DNA of 64,000 bases from NCBI GenBank assembly GCA_013398295.1, contig VZSF01001507.1, forward strand, positions 1-64,000. The letters run 5' to 3'. The stretch comes from Chionis minor (taxonomy: Eukaryota > Chordata > Aves > Charadriiformes > Chionididae). A program made the position numbers and the translations under genes. Under the pieces are notes generated by a model. The model had not been told where the DNA came from, did not search any database, and saw only the letters and a program-made list of their open reading frames with translations. Shown here in pieces: positions 1 to 12,220 of the stretch. Every line of letters starts with the position of its first letter. The stretch's first letter is position 1.

Positions 1-16
1 TTCTATGATTCTATGA
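1..16 (+). repeat. CR1 LINE 3' tail (edge fragment)
   Basis: The window opens with two copies of the ATTCTATG-type octamer (TTCTATGATTCTATGA). This is the characteristic 3' end of avian CR1 elements in the plus orientation. The body of the element must lie left of the window edge, inside EFHC2 intron 5. Only the tail is visible, so the subfamily cannot be told. Confidence 0.6.
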
Positions 17-931
17 ACATGTACTTCAATGGTATAAGGGTCTGTTAACATAGACCCACTGCTAAACCAGCAGCTCAGAACATCTGCCGCACAAGGTGAG
101 AAAAGTGCAATTTTTTGCTGTTAGGTCTTTTACTATTAAATCTCATGTACATTTATGGCATCACAAATAGATTACCAGTATTAGAAGGGAAGGAGGGAAA
201 TGATTTCCCAGTATTTTACTCCGTCTTTGGGTCGACATTATTCTATCATCAGGATCTGTCTGGAGCAATACAGAAGTGTAACCAGCTCATTAATTTTTTA
301 ATCATAATGGGTTACAGAGGACTCAAATGCCTTGAAGATTTCTCTGAGAGGAGCCTTCTCAAATAAGCACCTGATTAATGCCTGACAAAGCTTATTCATG
401 GATTCCTATTGATTTTAACTAGCTTTGCATAAGGTCCCAAATCTAGGAACTCAACTTTAAGAAATGACTCTAGATTTGCTACAAAGAAGTAATGTTATGG
501 AATACTAAAACTAGACTTTTCCAAAGGTTCCAAATATAAATCATATGGATCAAATCTGAATTCACCTCAGTTTTACATTAGTTTATCTATCAATGTTAAT
601 TAATTTTCTGGATTTCCATTACCGCAGAGCTTTACTAATACATTTACCTTAATACACTAATATTGGAGAAAGGAAATCATAGGATATCTTTCTGCCTAAA
701 TTCTCTCTCCTTTTAATTTAAGCATGAAAAATCTAAACTTTTTTTTTCCATCATTTATTAAGTTATTATATGAATATGTGTACAAAACCTAAATCATGTA
801 ATTATGATTAAAACTCTGATAACACTTTCTAAATATCATTACCATCCTAATACAGGATTTTCAAAACAAGGCATTTAATATTTCTTAATTAGTGAAAGAA
901 TCTGAACTAAGCTTAAATCTTCATTCCTCAC
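1..931 (-). other. EFHC2: EFHC2 intron 5 (partial)
   Basis: This is intronic sequence after EFHC2 coding exon 5. It starts on the minus strand with a GTGAGG donor at 931-926 and runs off the left edge. It is AT-rich. Apart from the CR1 tail at 1-16 I see no recognisable element and no further exon of the second DM10 domain. Confidence 0.8.
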
Positions 932-1183
932 CTTTGGAAGCTTATCTCTTCTGAGGAAAAGTGGAACTGCATCCCGGCCTGAATTTACTGGTATAATTTC
1001 TTTTATATCAATAGTATCATCAGACAAATAATAGTGCAGAACAAGTTCCCTAGGGTCATGAAACATGGATTCTGGGTCATCCCATACACAGAAAAAACGT
1101 AAAACTTGTCCATCATGCTCCAGAAATTGTTTCAAAGTGTCAATGCGCTCATAAGGACGCAACGGCTTCCTACTATCCAGAAT
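932..1183 (-). CDS. EFHC2: EFHC2 coding exon 5 (start of second DM10 domain)
   Basis: Exon of 252 bases, 84 codons (about residues 203-286), phase 0 at both ends. Reading on the minus strand, the acceptor is TTTATCTGCAG just before 1183 and the donor is GTGAGG after 932. It begins ILDSRKPLRPYERIDTLKQF and ends FLRRDKLPK. It matches human EFHC2 (PLRPYE.LDTLKQFL, WDD..SMF.D.RELILHY, SGRDA...FLRR.KLPK) better than EFHC1. The segment forms the first part of the second of three DM10 domains, the fold by which EFHC proteins contact tubulin inside ciliary doublet microtubules. The third DM10 and the C-terminal EF-hand region lie outside the window. An open frame continues past 932 to 875 but is intronic, because the donor matches the human exon end at LPK. 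Confidence 0.95.
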
Positions 1184-4062
1184 CTGCAGATAAAGGAGAA
1201 ATTAAGAGAAACACCTTTTTAATAATTTGCTCTTAAAAAAAGGATACCAAACTGCAGGATACCACCTAATCATAGAATATGCTTTTAGGATTTTCAGATA
1301 ACACCACACAATTACAATACATGAAACACTATTTATGCCATTACCAAAGAACTATTTACAGGGTTGCTGTGCCCTCAGAAAATATATGAAAACAATTTTG
1401 GAATGGTTTTGATCCTTGTTTTTCTTGCAATAAGGTCCTTCAGATCAGAGAATTGTTAAATTATTTATAGCACAGATCACATTTTCAACAAATTGCCCAT
1501 GGTAATCAGATGACGACAACTCCAAACAGCATCACCCTGCTTGATTTACTTCTTTGAAAATTATTTTTTTATAGATGGTGTGGTATAAAGAATTATTCTT
1601 TCTTTTCCCCTTGGTGTTTCCTTTTTTTTTTAGCTTTAAAACATAGTTAATTAACTTTTAATTCATGTCATACAGTTGGCAGGTACTGGGTATGTATGTT
1701 CTCCCCTCAATATACACCCATAGGTCTCAAAAGAAATAGCACATTTCAAACTAAGGATATATTCCAGCTGATGTGATCTATAACAAGATGCTATCTACAG
1801 TAATGGTTGCTGAAAAACCAGTAGCACTGCATTAAATTGGATCCCAGGATGATGACCCAATCTGAGGAATTCCATTGGATATCCATTTACATACTGTCAG
1901 TTACGGTCACATATATAAATGGTGACCTGAACAGGGTGTTTCTCCTAAGTCAAAATCCATCATGTCCAAAGTGGGTTAAAGGTTACAATCCTTGTAAGCT
2001 ACAAAATTCTACAAAATTGCTTCCAAAGGAGAATGGTGACAGACATCAGTGAGACAAGGTAAGCTGAGCTGACTGAACAGAAAGAACTGTTGACTATGGG
2101 CAGTTTATATCATCGTCTAAATTTCTTTTTATCCACTGATACATATTCTAGCCTTATAAATCTGAGAGGGCAAAGTCCATTCTTTCAGAGCATTAAATCT
2201 TAAAATCAGGAGAGCAAAACAAAGTTTTGCCGGCCAATGTCCTCGCTGGTCCGCAGCACTCTTTCCATTTCAGGTATCATCATGCTTGCATGCATGATAT
2301 TTACCATCCTAGTACTATCTTTCCTCCTTCCTGACTCGAAGATGCAATCAGCAGCCAAATACCGTCACAGAGCTAGATAATGCCATCATCCACGGGAATT
2401 CATCTCCAGCAACACAGAAATATGAATCTAAAGGTCTTGCTACATTTTCTCTGTCATCGTATAGCTTGTTTTCCTTCATGCCTTCATTTTCTAGCCATCT
2501 GCACTATTAGGAGTCTGGTGCAAACCCGTTTAATTTTGCTCAAAGCAGTTCCAATCCACCTTTAATAAATAAAGAAACAACCTGCCAAAAATTAGTCACA
2601 TGAAACTGAGAGCATAAAGCAGCCAGAATTTGCTAGGTAACTTTTTTTGTAATTTCTCAACAACTGAGAATATTAAGACATAGATTTTGGTAATTTTTGG
2701 TCTTCTGATGCTCTTATTTCTCAAACATCTTTTTCCCCTTCTCCATTCTCTTTTGACACACATATGCACAATACTTGAATATTTTGCTTGTTGTTTTTAC
2801 AAAAAAAAGAAAATCTCAGCAGGTTTTGCAGTACCATATATAATGCTGACATAGTCTGCCAATATCAAGACAACTCAGCATGTGTTAATATACACCTGTT
2901 ACCTACAAGGCCTGAGTAATGGAAAAGAAGCCCAAGGCCAGCCTGAGTCACCACAACGCAGAACCAGACTTATTACAAATACCACTTTTCACTGGAGGGG
3001 CTGCAAAAAGCTCAAAAGCATGAATGAAGTGAAATCAACATGTTGGCCTAAGAGTGCCTCAGAGACACACAAATGGTCCCTACACATCTCAGTGATAACT
3101 ATCTTCCACTTTTGCTGCTGAGAGCTGCAGCGGTTTTCTCAGTAGAGGATGAAGTTGACTGCAACAGACGCATGGAGTATTTGTTTCTTTCGGAGTAGTA
3201 GGCTGGATCTATCACAACAGGCTGCATATGGTGGGCCAACAGTCCTAACAGAGTCAGGTGAAGAAAAAAATACAGTGCCATCTGCATTCACATTAATTAA
3301 GAAAAACAGAAGTGAAGGAAACTGTCATTATCTCATCTTCTACAGAAAACATAGTTCCCACTACTATACCCAGATAAAAGACCCAAATCCTGCAGAGAGA
3401 AATCCACATAGCATTTAGGAGCCACAAGTGAGATTTTTGGGGGAGGTGTGTATGAGTTCCCATATACTCATAGAAGAGGGAACTGCATTGAAATAAAACC
3501 TGACAAGTCTTAAAACTGCAGACTGCTGCGTTTCGTGTGGCAGCAGAATTTGCTTTACACATGCAAAGAGCTGTTATAACATGTGCGGTAGAGATGAAAA
3601 CTGACATATGAATAGACCAAGTGAGTGAGTCTGCAGGAAGCTATGGATGTGCTTGAACCACAATTCCAATTAGATCTTCCTTTAAACACTTTGAAAGTGT
3701 TTATTGTCATTAAGTTAGCTCAAGCAAAATCATAAGCAGAACATATAATAGGTCCTTTTTTTTTCTTGTCAGTTTAATACGGAAAGGTTTATTTTATTTT
3801 TACCAATTAATTTTGTTCTGTTTCAACAGGTGTGTGAACACATGAGAAAATCACTAGCACTGGGGACTTCACTATGTTAGTACAATGAGCAGTATAATAA
3901 AATTTTTAAAAGCAAGTTTTATCTTGTGATTCATTATGTTGAAATAGCTACCTCTACATGCTTTCTATTTGCCATTAGAGAAATATTTTGTATAATGCAT
4001 ATTACTAATAGCAATGGCACTTTTATTAAAATCAAGTTTTCACTATTACTGCCTCATCTGAC
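1184..4062 (-). other. EFHC2: EFHC2 intron 4
   Basis: Intron of 2.9 kb between coding exons 4 and 5. The minus-strand donor is GTCAGA at 4062-4057 and the acceptor AG is at 1185-1184. It is AT-rich with no recognisable gene. I see no CR1 copy or other repeat I can name. Small open frames around 1837-2052 and 2882-3607 have no similarity I recognise. Confidence 0.8.
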
Positions 4063-4286
4063 CTTTTGCCGCTCTTTGGTGTACGGGTCATCTGGACGAT
4101 CTACAGGAGGATTTAATCGAACTCCCATCTTCCTCAGGAAATTTTTTGTAAACTGGTCACAATCTATAATCTTATATCTTCGGGCATAAAGGATTACTTC
4201 TATGTTGATATTGAAATGATCTATAGTATAGAACTGATCTTCATGAGGAGGAGGAAGTGGAATCCGATGTCGTCGAACAATAGTTC
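4063..4286 (-). CDS. EFHC2: EFHC2 coding exon 4 (second half of first DM10 domain)
   Basis: Exon of 224 bases on the minus strand. The acceptor is TTCTTTCACAG before 4286 and the donor is GTCAGA after 4063. It enters in phase 1, completing a glycine codon split with exon 3, and leaves in phase 0. It codes residues 128-202. Landmarks are RRHRIPLPPPHEDQFYT, the YKIIDCDQFT motif typical of the end of a DM10 domain (human YDCDAFT), then NFLRKMG and LNPPVDRPDDPYTKERQK. The spacing matches human EFHC2 residue for residue over this stretch, as I recall it. EFHC2 is a microtubule inner protein of motile-cilium doublets, related to Chlamydomonas and Tetrahymena Rib72. One slightly divergent place is INIEVILYARRYK where human has a Gly-Arg; the frame is intact. 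Confidence 0.95.
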
Positions 4287-5286
4287 CTGTGAAAGAATTA
4301 GAACAAACTCACAGAGTAAATATCCTCTGCTCTAAGGATCACTTTACAGACTTGCTAATTCTCTATGCTGATATGACCAAAACAGATGAAATCATATGGG
4401 ACAAACAAATTTATCCTTCATTCATCAAAAGAACTATTAGGTAAGAGGATTCTTTCTATTAACAATACTTCACAGTAATTATCCCATAGAACCTCAAGTT
4501 CTAGTATTTGACTTAAATTAATACAGAAAATTAACACCTTCTGGAGCAAACAGGAAACCACTGGAATAAATCCCCAAGTGTTGCTGGAAACATAAGAGGT
4601 CAGTATTCTTTCAACAAGAATAGCAAAGACGCTGCTCTCATTAAGATAAGAGATGTCTATTTCACTTTTTCTGAGAAGCAAAGCAGTACTCATTAGTAAT
4701 ATTAATTTTTCTTTTAAAAAAGAAAACACACAAAACCTTGTGGAAAAAAACCCATGTGGCAGGGGTGTATGGGAGGGACTAAATCTGCCTGTGCTCTGCA
4801 GGGTGAGGAGAGCCATATATAGTTAAGGTTTGAGAAAAAAAAAATGCCCTACCAAGGAAAAAAGTGTGATCTATCAAGCATGGAAGGAGGTGCACTCAAC
4901 TGAGCTTCCTAGAGGAGCAAAATGAAAGTAGAGAAAACTGAGATGAGTTGGGCTGATTGCTGGACTGCAGTACAGAAATGTATATGTTGATCCATTTCCG
5001 AAATACAGAATCATGAACTCATAAACCACAGTCTAACAGAAGCACTAGCCAAAAGAAAAAGGAAGTAAAAAAAAAAAATAAAGAAAAAAGAGACATTTTA
5101 ACTTAAGTTTTCTTCGATAGTCTTTAAATGAGAGGACTGTTATTCTGGGAGTGTTGTATTTGTTTACATTTACCACATTAAAAGAGAAGGAATCTGCTAT
5201 TGGTCTGTCAGCTGAAAATTCACAAATATTGATGAATTGGGTAATGCTTCAAAAGTGCTTGCTGATGATGATTATGAGATTTCTCA

Positions 5287-5682
5287 TATGGAGCGGTTGA
5301 GAGAGACTGGGTCTGCTCAGCCTGGAGCAGAGATGGCTCGGGGGGGATCTTATCAATGTCTACAAATACCTCATGGGAGGGAATGAAGAAGATGAAGACA
5401 GGCTCTTCTCTGTGGCGCCCACTGACAGGACAAGAGGCAATGAGCACAAATGAAAAGATAGACAATTCCATCTGAACACAATAAAACACATTTTTACTGT
5501 GAGGGTGATGAAACACTGGGAACAGGCTGTCCAAAAAGATTGTAGAGTCTCCATCCTTGGAGATACTTAAAACCCAACTGGACACTGGGCATCTGGCTCT
5601 AGCTGATCCTGCTTTGAGCAGGGGGGGTGGGCTAGACAATCTTAAGATATCCCTTCCAACCTCGACAATTCTGTGATACTGC
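5287..5682 (+). mobile_element. CR1 LINE fragment, 3' end
   Basis: The segment begins with the conserved CR1 text CTGCTCAGCCTGGAGCAGAG and carries the spaced landmarks seen in avian CR1 3' regions: a GAGGGTGATGAAACACTGGG segment, CCATCCTTGGAGATA, a GAGCAGGGGGG segment, CCCTTCCAACCTC, and a terminal AATTCTGTGAT. Orientation is plus, antisense to EFHC2. The copy is 5' truncated, as usual for CR1, and moderately diverged. Open frames across it on either strand are by-products of the repeat. Confidence 0.85.
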
Positions 5683-6840
5683 AAGTATTTTAGAAACATC
5701 TCACAAGCTACAGCCTCCGTAAGTTAAACAAATATGTAACAAACACAATAAAGAAAGATACAGCTGCATGTATGACACGCTATGACTTATTCTGAGTGAA
5801 GTTAAGAGTTCACAAAGACCACCAGATTGGCAAAGCTGCAACAACTCTTTTTTTTCAACCTTATGAGGGAACAGAAAGGACAACAGTGAAAGTTTTGTCA
5901 CATTGATACCTCAGTACAGTTGTGTGAAAATAGCCTGCAGAGAATAAAAAGATGGTCCAGTCTCCAACCTCAGGCTCTGCTGTGCTTACAAACTCAGACA
6001 CCTCTGTAGCACCAGCTTTATGATGTGGATTACACACTGCTTGAGACCAGACTGAAACCACCAACCCATACTGTTACAATAATTCCTTGCCACCATAGGA
6101 TCCCAACAACTTTTAAATTACAGTAATTATAAAAGATGCAACTTTAAGACAACTACAGTAAACACACAAAAATTCCAAAACTAAAAATAGTTCCAGTACT
6201 AACCTACTGCTACAATAATAGTTTACTAGACACAATTATCTAAAAGGTCTGTCTCATTATCTCTCACTGCAGAGCTGGATCTCTTTCCTGTGCCCTTCAG
6301 CTGTGCATCTGGTAGTGCTTCCCACTGAGTCCCGTTTGATCATTTTCCAGCACTGCTATTTTGTTTTGGGGGTAGGTGGGGGAGGACGAGGGCCTGAGGA
6401 GAGAGGGGATGAAGAGAGGCAGAGGATGAGAAAGATATCACTTGTGGTTTTGTTTGGTGTTTCATTGGCCTTATTTCTAAGTTAGTCCATGGAAATTCTT
6501 TATTGTTCACTTTATTTCCCTAGGGACTAATCTGTGTGAAACACCTTCCACTACTACAGTATCAGAGTTGTTTGTTAAATACTAACTCCTACAATGAAAA
6601 CATACTCTTACTTTTTCAGGGGAATAAAACAACAAAGCACTTTATGTTCCCGCTAAAATAATTTTTTAAGACGTGGTCAGCAACCTGATGTTTCTCATGT
6701 ACCAAATCCAACATTCTGGTTACTGACCTTCAACTGTAAAATAAATTTGAATCTCTATCTGCTTAAACATACACGTATTTAAGCTGCACCCTCACAGAGG
6801 TATTAGTTAGAAAACATGGTAATTAGCACATTTTAACATG

Positions 6841-7022
6841 ATCATAGAATCATAGAATCATAGAATGGTTTAGGTTGGAAAGGACCTTAAAGATCATCTA
6901 GTTCCAACCCCCCTGCCATGGGCACGGACACCTCCCACTCGACCAGGTTATGCAAAGCCCCATCTAGCCTGGCCTTGAACACTTCCAGGGATGGGACCTC
7001 TACAGCTTCCCTGGGCATTTTC
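6841..7022 (-). mobile_element. CR1 LINE fragment, 3' end
   Basis: It starts with three reverse-complement tail octamers (ATCATAGAATCATAGAATC), then GGTTGGAAAGGACCTTAAAG, GTTCCAACCCCCCTGCCATG and CTTCCAGGGATGGGACCTC. This is the standard avian CR1 3' end in minus orientation, in the sense direction of EFHC2. It is relatively little diverged and so probably younger than the copy at 5287-5682. Confidence 0.9.
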
Positions 7023-8142
7023 TAATACAAGGTGTTTTCTGAGGGTATATTCACCTTAGAACTGGTGAATAAGCCTTCAGCCAGCTTTTTGTATCACTAT
7101 TCAAAGTATAATACACATGCCCATTTTGTTCTGAGGGATAAGAATTTCTTTCCTAATGGAAAATATCCTGTAAAGATAATATCTGTAGCAATCCTTTGCT
7201 TTTATTAGGTATTACTGTGCCTGATCTGCCCATGTAGAGGATATATTTTATATTGTTGAATTTCAAATTCAGTAAAACCTGATCAGTTGAGGTTAGTACT
7301 CAGCATTTTTTTACATTGTCCTTCTTTCTAGAAAATAATTACATATCTACTTCTAGAAATTTGCTATAACTTGTCATAGGAGGATCTGAGCATGTGCAGC
7401 ATTCAGGCTGCTCAGGACAGATGGCTATTATTGATGGTTTTTTCATCTTTTTTCAGTTTATTAAGCGGGCTATCCTACTGCACCACCACCAATATTTCAA
7501 ATATTTGTATCTGGTCAGGCTAAAGCTCTCCGCTAGTGTGCTCCTGTAAAGAGAGTTGGGGTACTGACAGTTGGGGTTCTCTGACAGTGGTGGTGGCATT
7601 GCATTCCCACATCATAATTTGGAGCATATCTTCTTTTCTCTGAGGCCTTCTGATTATTTGGCAACTACAGCAGCACCTTAGGGAGACCTTAATAGTAGTG
7701 AAGGCCTTTTGACTATGAAGCAGCTCATGAAACTGGGCAGCAAATTATTTGGTCTCTGCTGCTACACTGCTCTGCAGAAGAAATAAAGTGGTACCAAGAA
7801 TTTCCTCAGCACAGCTTTCTGACTCCCTCTGCACTACTCAAGAGTGCATTAGAGAGAGGAGAAGAATGGGTAACACCTGGAGTTTGTATGTCCTTTGACT
7901 GCTTGCACAGAACGGAAAAGCAACCTCTACTATTCCTGCAATACAAAGAATTCACCCCAATAAACGAAGGGGCTTCTTACATTCACTTATCCACCTACAT
8001 AGCAAGGTCATGATTTGGCTACCATCAAGTATGGCAAAATCGCAATTATTTCAAGGCCTCAGGGGAGGTCTTAAACTCTTAGATAATCAGTTGTACTGGA
8101 GGAGCTGACTGCAACTTCACTTTCCTGCTTGTACTTTCCTCT

Positions 8143-8237
8143 TCAGCCAACCGGCCTTGGGAACCCAGCCAGCAGGCAGCTCCATTCTCTTTTTCAGCTG
8201 GCTGACCTTGGGGAAACCAGCCAGCTGCTCCATTCTG
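8143..8237. repeat. imperfect tandem duplication, period about 51 bp
   Basis: Two adjacent copies share TCAGC, a GACCTTGGGGAA-like block, CCAGCCAGC and GCTCCATTCT. Copy 1 is about 8143-8190 and copy 2 about 8194-8237, with a few base changes and a short deletion in copy 2. It lies within EFHC2 intron 3. No function is suggested. Confidence 0.6.
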
Positions 8238-9190
8238 CTCCGACTTGCAGGGCCTGGATTGCACTGGAAGCTACAGTCAGCCCCATGGGACATAAATGAC
8301 CTTTTGATAAGACAGTATCAGCCAGCCACAGTCCTGTTAACTGGGAATTAGATCTACAAAACACTCGCACAGCCATATCTAGCCTGGCTCTCTATGGGAG
8401 AACTTCTTTTTATATGGGAAAAATAATTAGCATTCTGGCTCTGGAAGAACACAGTGGAGTTTGTTATGTGGACGAGTTTACTGTCCTCTTCACTCTGTAC
8501 TCCCTTATCTTTAGTTAGTTTTTGTGCACTGTGATTGTCCTGGTATTTTTTGCTTTGATTCTGGTTTCTCAAGTTCAGGTTGGCCTCTGCATTCCTTTTT
8601 GGTTTGTATTGAATTTCTCTGTTTGTATAGATTTGTTCTAATGCTTCTAATATTTTCCAAAGTTCAAACTATAGGAAGGCAGTTTCCAAAATTAAATGAA
8701 GTTTAAATTTCAGTTATTTGATAGCAACCTTATCTGTCCAAATTCATGTCCAAGTACAGCAGCCAATTCCATAATGCACTTTTTAAAGTCACTGAAATTC
8801 ATTTCCCACGGATCATTTACTGTGTCACTCTGAGATTTTGACCAATGGTAAAAGCACATTTTCTGGCTTGCTTTGTTTGTTTGTTTCCAAAGCCAATTTA
8901 TTTTAGTTTTGTGAAATCATAATCCAAGTTAGAAATTGTTCTAACTTCTTTGACAGCTGTTCCTTCACCAAATCTTCCTGCAGTCCATAAGCCCTCCAAG
9001 TTTTTTTTTCTGCAAAGCCACAAGTGCTACCCACAATGGAGAGTACAGCGGGAAACTACTACATTTCTCTGATCCCATCATGCCCAGGGACACCCATTCA
9101 GACCATTAAGGTCTCATTTGTGGGTTATGGGCACGAGCACAGGTAATCCCATGGCCTCAAGGCATTAACCAGCCAAGATAAGAAGATCTA

Positions 9191-9236
9191 CCTTTGATCT
9201 ACCCTACCACCCGCCTTTGATCTACCCCACCATTGC
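9191..9236. repeat. short tandem duplication, period 23 bp
   Basis: Two 23-base copies starting CCTTTGATCTACCC follow each other directly and differ at a few 3' positions. They are intronic to EFHC2 and most likely a replication-slippage duplication. Confidence 0.6.
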
Positions 9237-9620
9237 TATATCTACTCTGCAAGAAGACTCCTGAGAACAGCCATTTGAGCTGTCTATTTTACATCTTTTC
9301 CGCCGGGGTAAACATCCAAGTTAAGGTCACCACCACCTTCTGCCTTCAACAGTTCAATTTCACTTTTTCCAACACAGTTTTTTGCTGTTCCTCCTTTACA
9401 CAACCCCTTTCCTGCCACTGCAACTCTCCAACTGTTCCCACAGACTGAGCCTATCTTGCTCCTGATGTTCCCACACTCCTTTCTTCACCCACGTCCCCAC
9501 ACCTGTGCTCTTTTGTTCAGTGCAATTTGCCTTTCAACAACCCAAGGTTTCCTACAGTTGAATTCTCTATAAACCCCTGGCCTTTTAACTGAAATGTTGC
9601 ATTTCAGCAGAGGTACAGAG

Positions 9621-9770
9621 GACAGCATTATGGTTAAGATCCTGAACTTTAGTTCCTTTAGTTCAGTTCCTCATACCGTTAACAATGTTCTCTGCGTGAT
9701 CATGGGCAAGATTTTTATTCCTTTGTGCTTCAGTTTACCAGCTTCATAATGCAGACAGTTACGCTTCTGT
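9621..9770 (+). mobile_element. ancient MIR-type SINE
   Basis: The order of landmarks fits MIR: GACAGCATTATGGTTAAGAT near the tRNA-related head, then after about 60 bases GTGATCATGGGCAAG, then TTTGTGCTTCAGTTTACC. Compare MIR GTGGTTAAGAG, GTGACCTTGGGCAAG and TGTGCCTCAGTTTCC. MIR elements predate the amniote split and survive at low density in birds. The match is from memory of the consensus and the copy is diverged. Antisense to EFHC2. Confidence 0.6.
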
Positions 9771-12069
9771 TGTTCTCAGGCTTACAAATTCCCAGTCAGG
9801 ACAGGGAATTTGAATAATGTAAGAGATATATATAATTATAATATAATAAAAGAGGCAATGGGCCAATTTTTAATTGAAAATGGAATAAGACTAGCAGTTA
9901 ATGGTTTGGGATTTCTTTTTAAGAAACACTGTTTTTGCATATGTTCAACAACAAATATTTAGTGCCTTTAACATAACAGCTTTGTGGTTGTTCTTCAGTT
10001 ATGGAGCATAAAGTCACTGCCCAAGTGCATGTGAGTGAAGAATCCTCCGACAGGCATCTCTACCACCTTTTTCCCTCTACATCATGTTAATCTCTAGGAT
10101 AATAAGAATATTTATGTAGATGTTTATGATAAAGTATAGGCCCCAGATCTTCTCATCAACTCTGAAGCCTAAACACATCCCAAATAGTCCTTGGGCTTTT
10201 CAGTCTCCAGTATCTCTTCCCTCCTAGACACAATCAATATACAGAGCTTCCTTACCAGCCCAGGTACCAGCAACAAATAAATTAAGTGCACTTTTGAGAT
10301 CCTGGAATTTTTTTTTTTAATCCACCAGTTTAATACGTTGCGTATACTAATTTATCCAACATAAAGTACTCATACAAAGCTGTAAAGGCCTTCAAAACAT
10401 CCTTGCATGGAAGACTAAGAGAGTTCTAGTTTCTCTCTAACACTATTCAGTTACTAAAGGGGACTGCAAAACCATTAACATAATGGTTGTGATACAACGC
10501 AGGAAACGGGGGGAAACTGAAGCCTTCCGGTCACTGCAGGATCATGGCTAGACTGCCAGGAACATGAGGCCTGAAGGGGCTGCCTGCACAACCCATATGA
10601 CAAAGACAATGAAAAAGACTCATTACTATAGCTAGATTCAAAGGAATCAGCTTTGAATGCGCTTTATCCTGCACTAATGAACCTGCCTCCCACCTTCCCT
10701 CTCAAAAACATCACCTCTGCCCCTCAGGTTCACTGTACTTCCTTTGTCGATGGTCATTTTTTCTAAGCCACAAAATCCCGAAACAGCTGCTCCCACTCCT
10801 GTGACACACAATCCAAGGAAAACCTAAACCCAGTGATGTCTCTGGCCTCATGCATATGAGAGCAGGGAGGGGATAAGTAACTTGCAAGTTCCCAAGAAAA
10901 GAGATCCAACATGCTTTTCTTCAGGTCTTGAAAAAGCCCTTGCCCAGATAGGAGCAGGATGAGATTCCTCTGAATTCAGAATCAGTTCCTGCTGAAGAGC
11001 CAGTACGATTTCTGGCAAAAGGAACCACTCAAACAGGGAGAGCAAGGCCTGAAGTACTGGTTTAAGAAAAGATTCCCAGGCAATTTTATCCTAGATCTAA
11101 CAGTAACAATGCACATAACACCTTTAAATATTATCCTGCACTGTAGACAGGGAAATTTATAGCATTAACTCATCTTGGAAAAGAATACAGTAGTTACATG
11201 GTTAACTTATTTTTGAAAACTGCTGTGCTAAGATCCACCAGAACGTACAAAATATCTTTGGGGACTGGGAGGCGCAGTCATCCCAAGATGCTCATCCCAA
11301 GACATCCTGCTTATCTGGCCTATATCCCTGGAAAACTTTTTTAATTCTGGCAATGACCCATAAACACCAAGAAGCAGCAGCTGTACTCCACTTCTGCAAC
11401 AGGATGTTGACCGCTACATCACATTTTCTTAATGTAAACCAAGTCCATTAATACTCCAGTAAATCAGCTCAGTAAACCCTCCTTCAAAAGTCCTCAGGCT
11501 GGCCCAAGTGGAGTAATGTGACACTGAAGTAAGGCAGCTTCTTAACTCAGAGGCGTCAAGGAAAAATTACTGTGCCAATGGCATTTAATCATAAAAGAAC
11601 GAACAGCCAGAGGCACAAAAGGCACTCTCCTTTAACAATGGCAGAGACACTGCAGCAGCTAACCAACAATTACAAAGCTGCAGCTAGAGAACTTACTGTC
11701 AATGCCAAGATGGGAGGAACCAGGCTCAGCAACGGAGATCTAGAACACAAATTGTTTTTGCAGAAGCAACACGACACTGACAATAGGCCCACTATCGTAT
11801 GATTTCAAACAGCTAGATTAGAGAAAACATTGTACATGCGAGTGCAAGAGGCGTTTCTGCCTTACAAAACCTACATCTTCAGAAACAATAAAAAGACGAT
11901 AAAAAAGTTCACATTATGATCACAAAAGACAATTGTAGTTGTTCACTTACAGCCCATTTTAACTATAGGAAGTCATGTTATGTATCCATTAGAATGGACC
12001 AAGACTGTATGGAAGAAAGACATAAATGGTAAAAAAAAAAAAAAAAAGAGTGCTCTTGAAAACAGATAC

Positions 12070-12220
12070 CTTGAGTTATGCCACTATTTTTCACACGAGG
12101 TTCAATCACTTGAATTGTATCATCCTCAAGGTAGAAGTATATTTTACAATGTCTGATTCTATATAGCTCTTGATTTTTGTCAGGCACTTCTTCCTCAAAA
12201 TAGGCATCAAAAGACAATAC
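12070..12220 (-). CDS. EFHC2: EFHC2 coding exon 3 (first half of first DM10 domain)
   Basis: Exon of 151 bases on the minus strand. The acceptor is TTTTTAATAG before 12220 and the donor is GTATCT after 12070. It enters in phase 0 and leaves in phase 1, so the last base is the first of a glycine codon finished by exon 4. It codes residues 78-127: [20 protein letters not shown], then [18 protein letters not shown] and [12 protein letters not shown]. The DM10 signature is plain ([30 protein letters not shown]). EFHC1 has the same architecture, but KIYFY and the neighbouring exons favour EFHC2. An open frame running below 12070 is a read-through into the intron and its poly-T tract. Confidence 0.95.

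Larger units (their letters stand above)
4287..12069 (-). other. EFHC2: EFHC2 intron 3
   Basis: Intron of 7.8 kb between coding exons 3 and 4 (minus-strand donor GTATCT at 12069-12064, acceptor AG at 4288-4287). It holds two CR1 copies in opposite orientations (5287-5682 and 6841-7022), a probable MIR SINE (9621-9770), two short imperfect tandem duplications (8143-8237 and 9191-9236), and a poly-A tract at 12031-12047, which is poly-T on the transcript strand just after the donor. No other coding exon is recognised. Confidence 0.8.

Noticed and set aside
875..931. Extension of EFHC2 exon 5 past LPK (residues VRNEDLSLVQ and on)
   Set aside because: A good GTGAGG donor lies exactly where the human exon ends, and the extension does not match EFHC2.
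5220..5699. 159-codon minus-strand open frame
   Set aside because: It lies across a plus-oriented CR1 3' fragment and reads its antisense; it has no domain.
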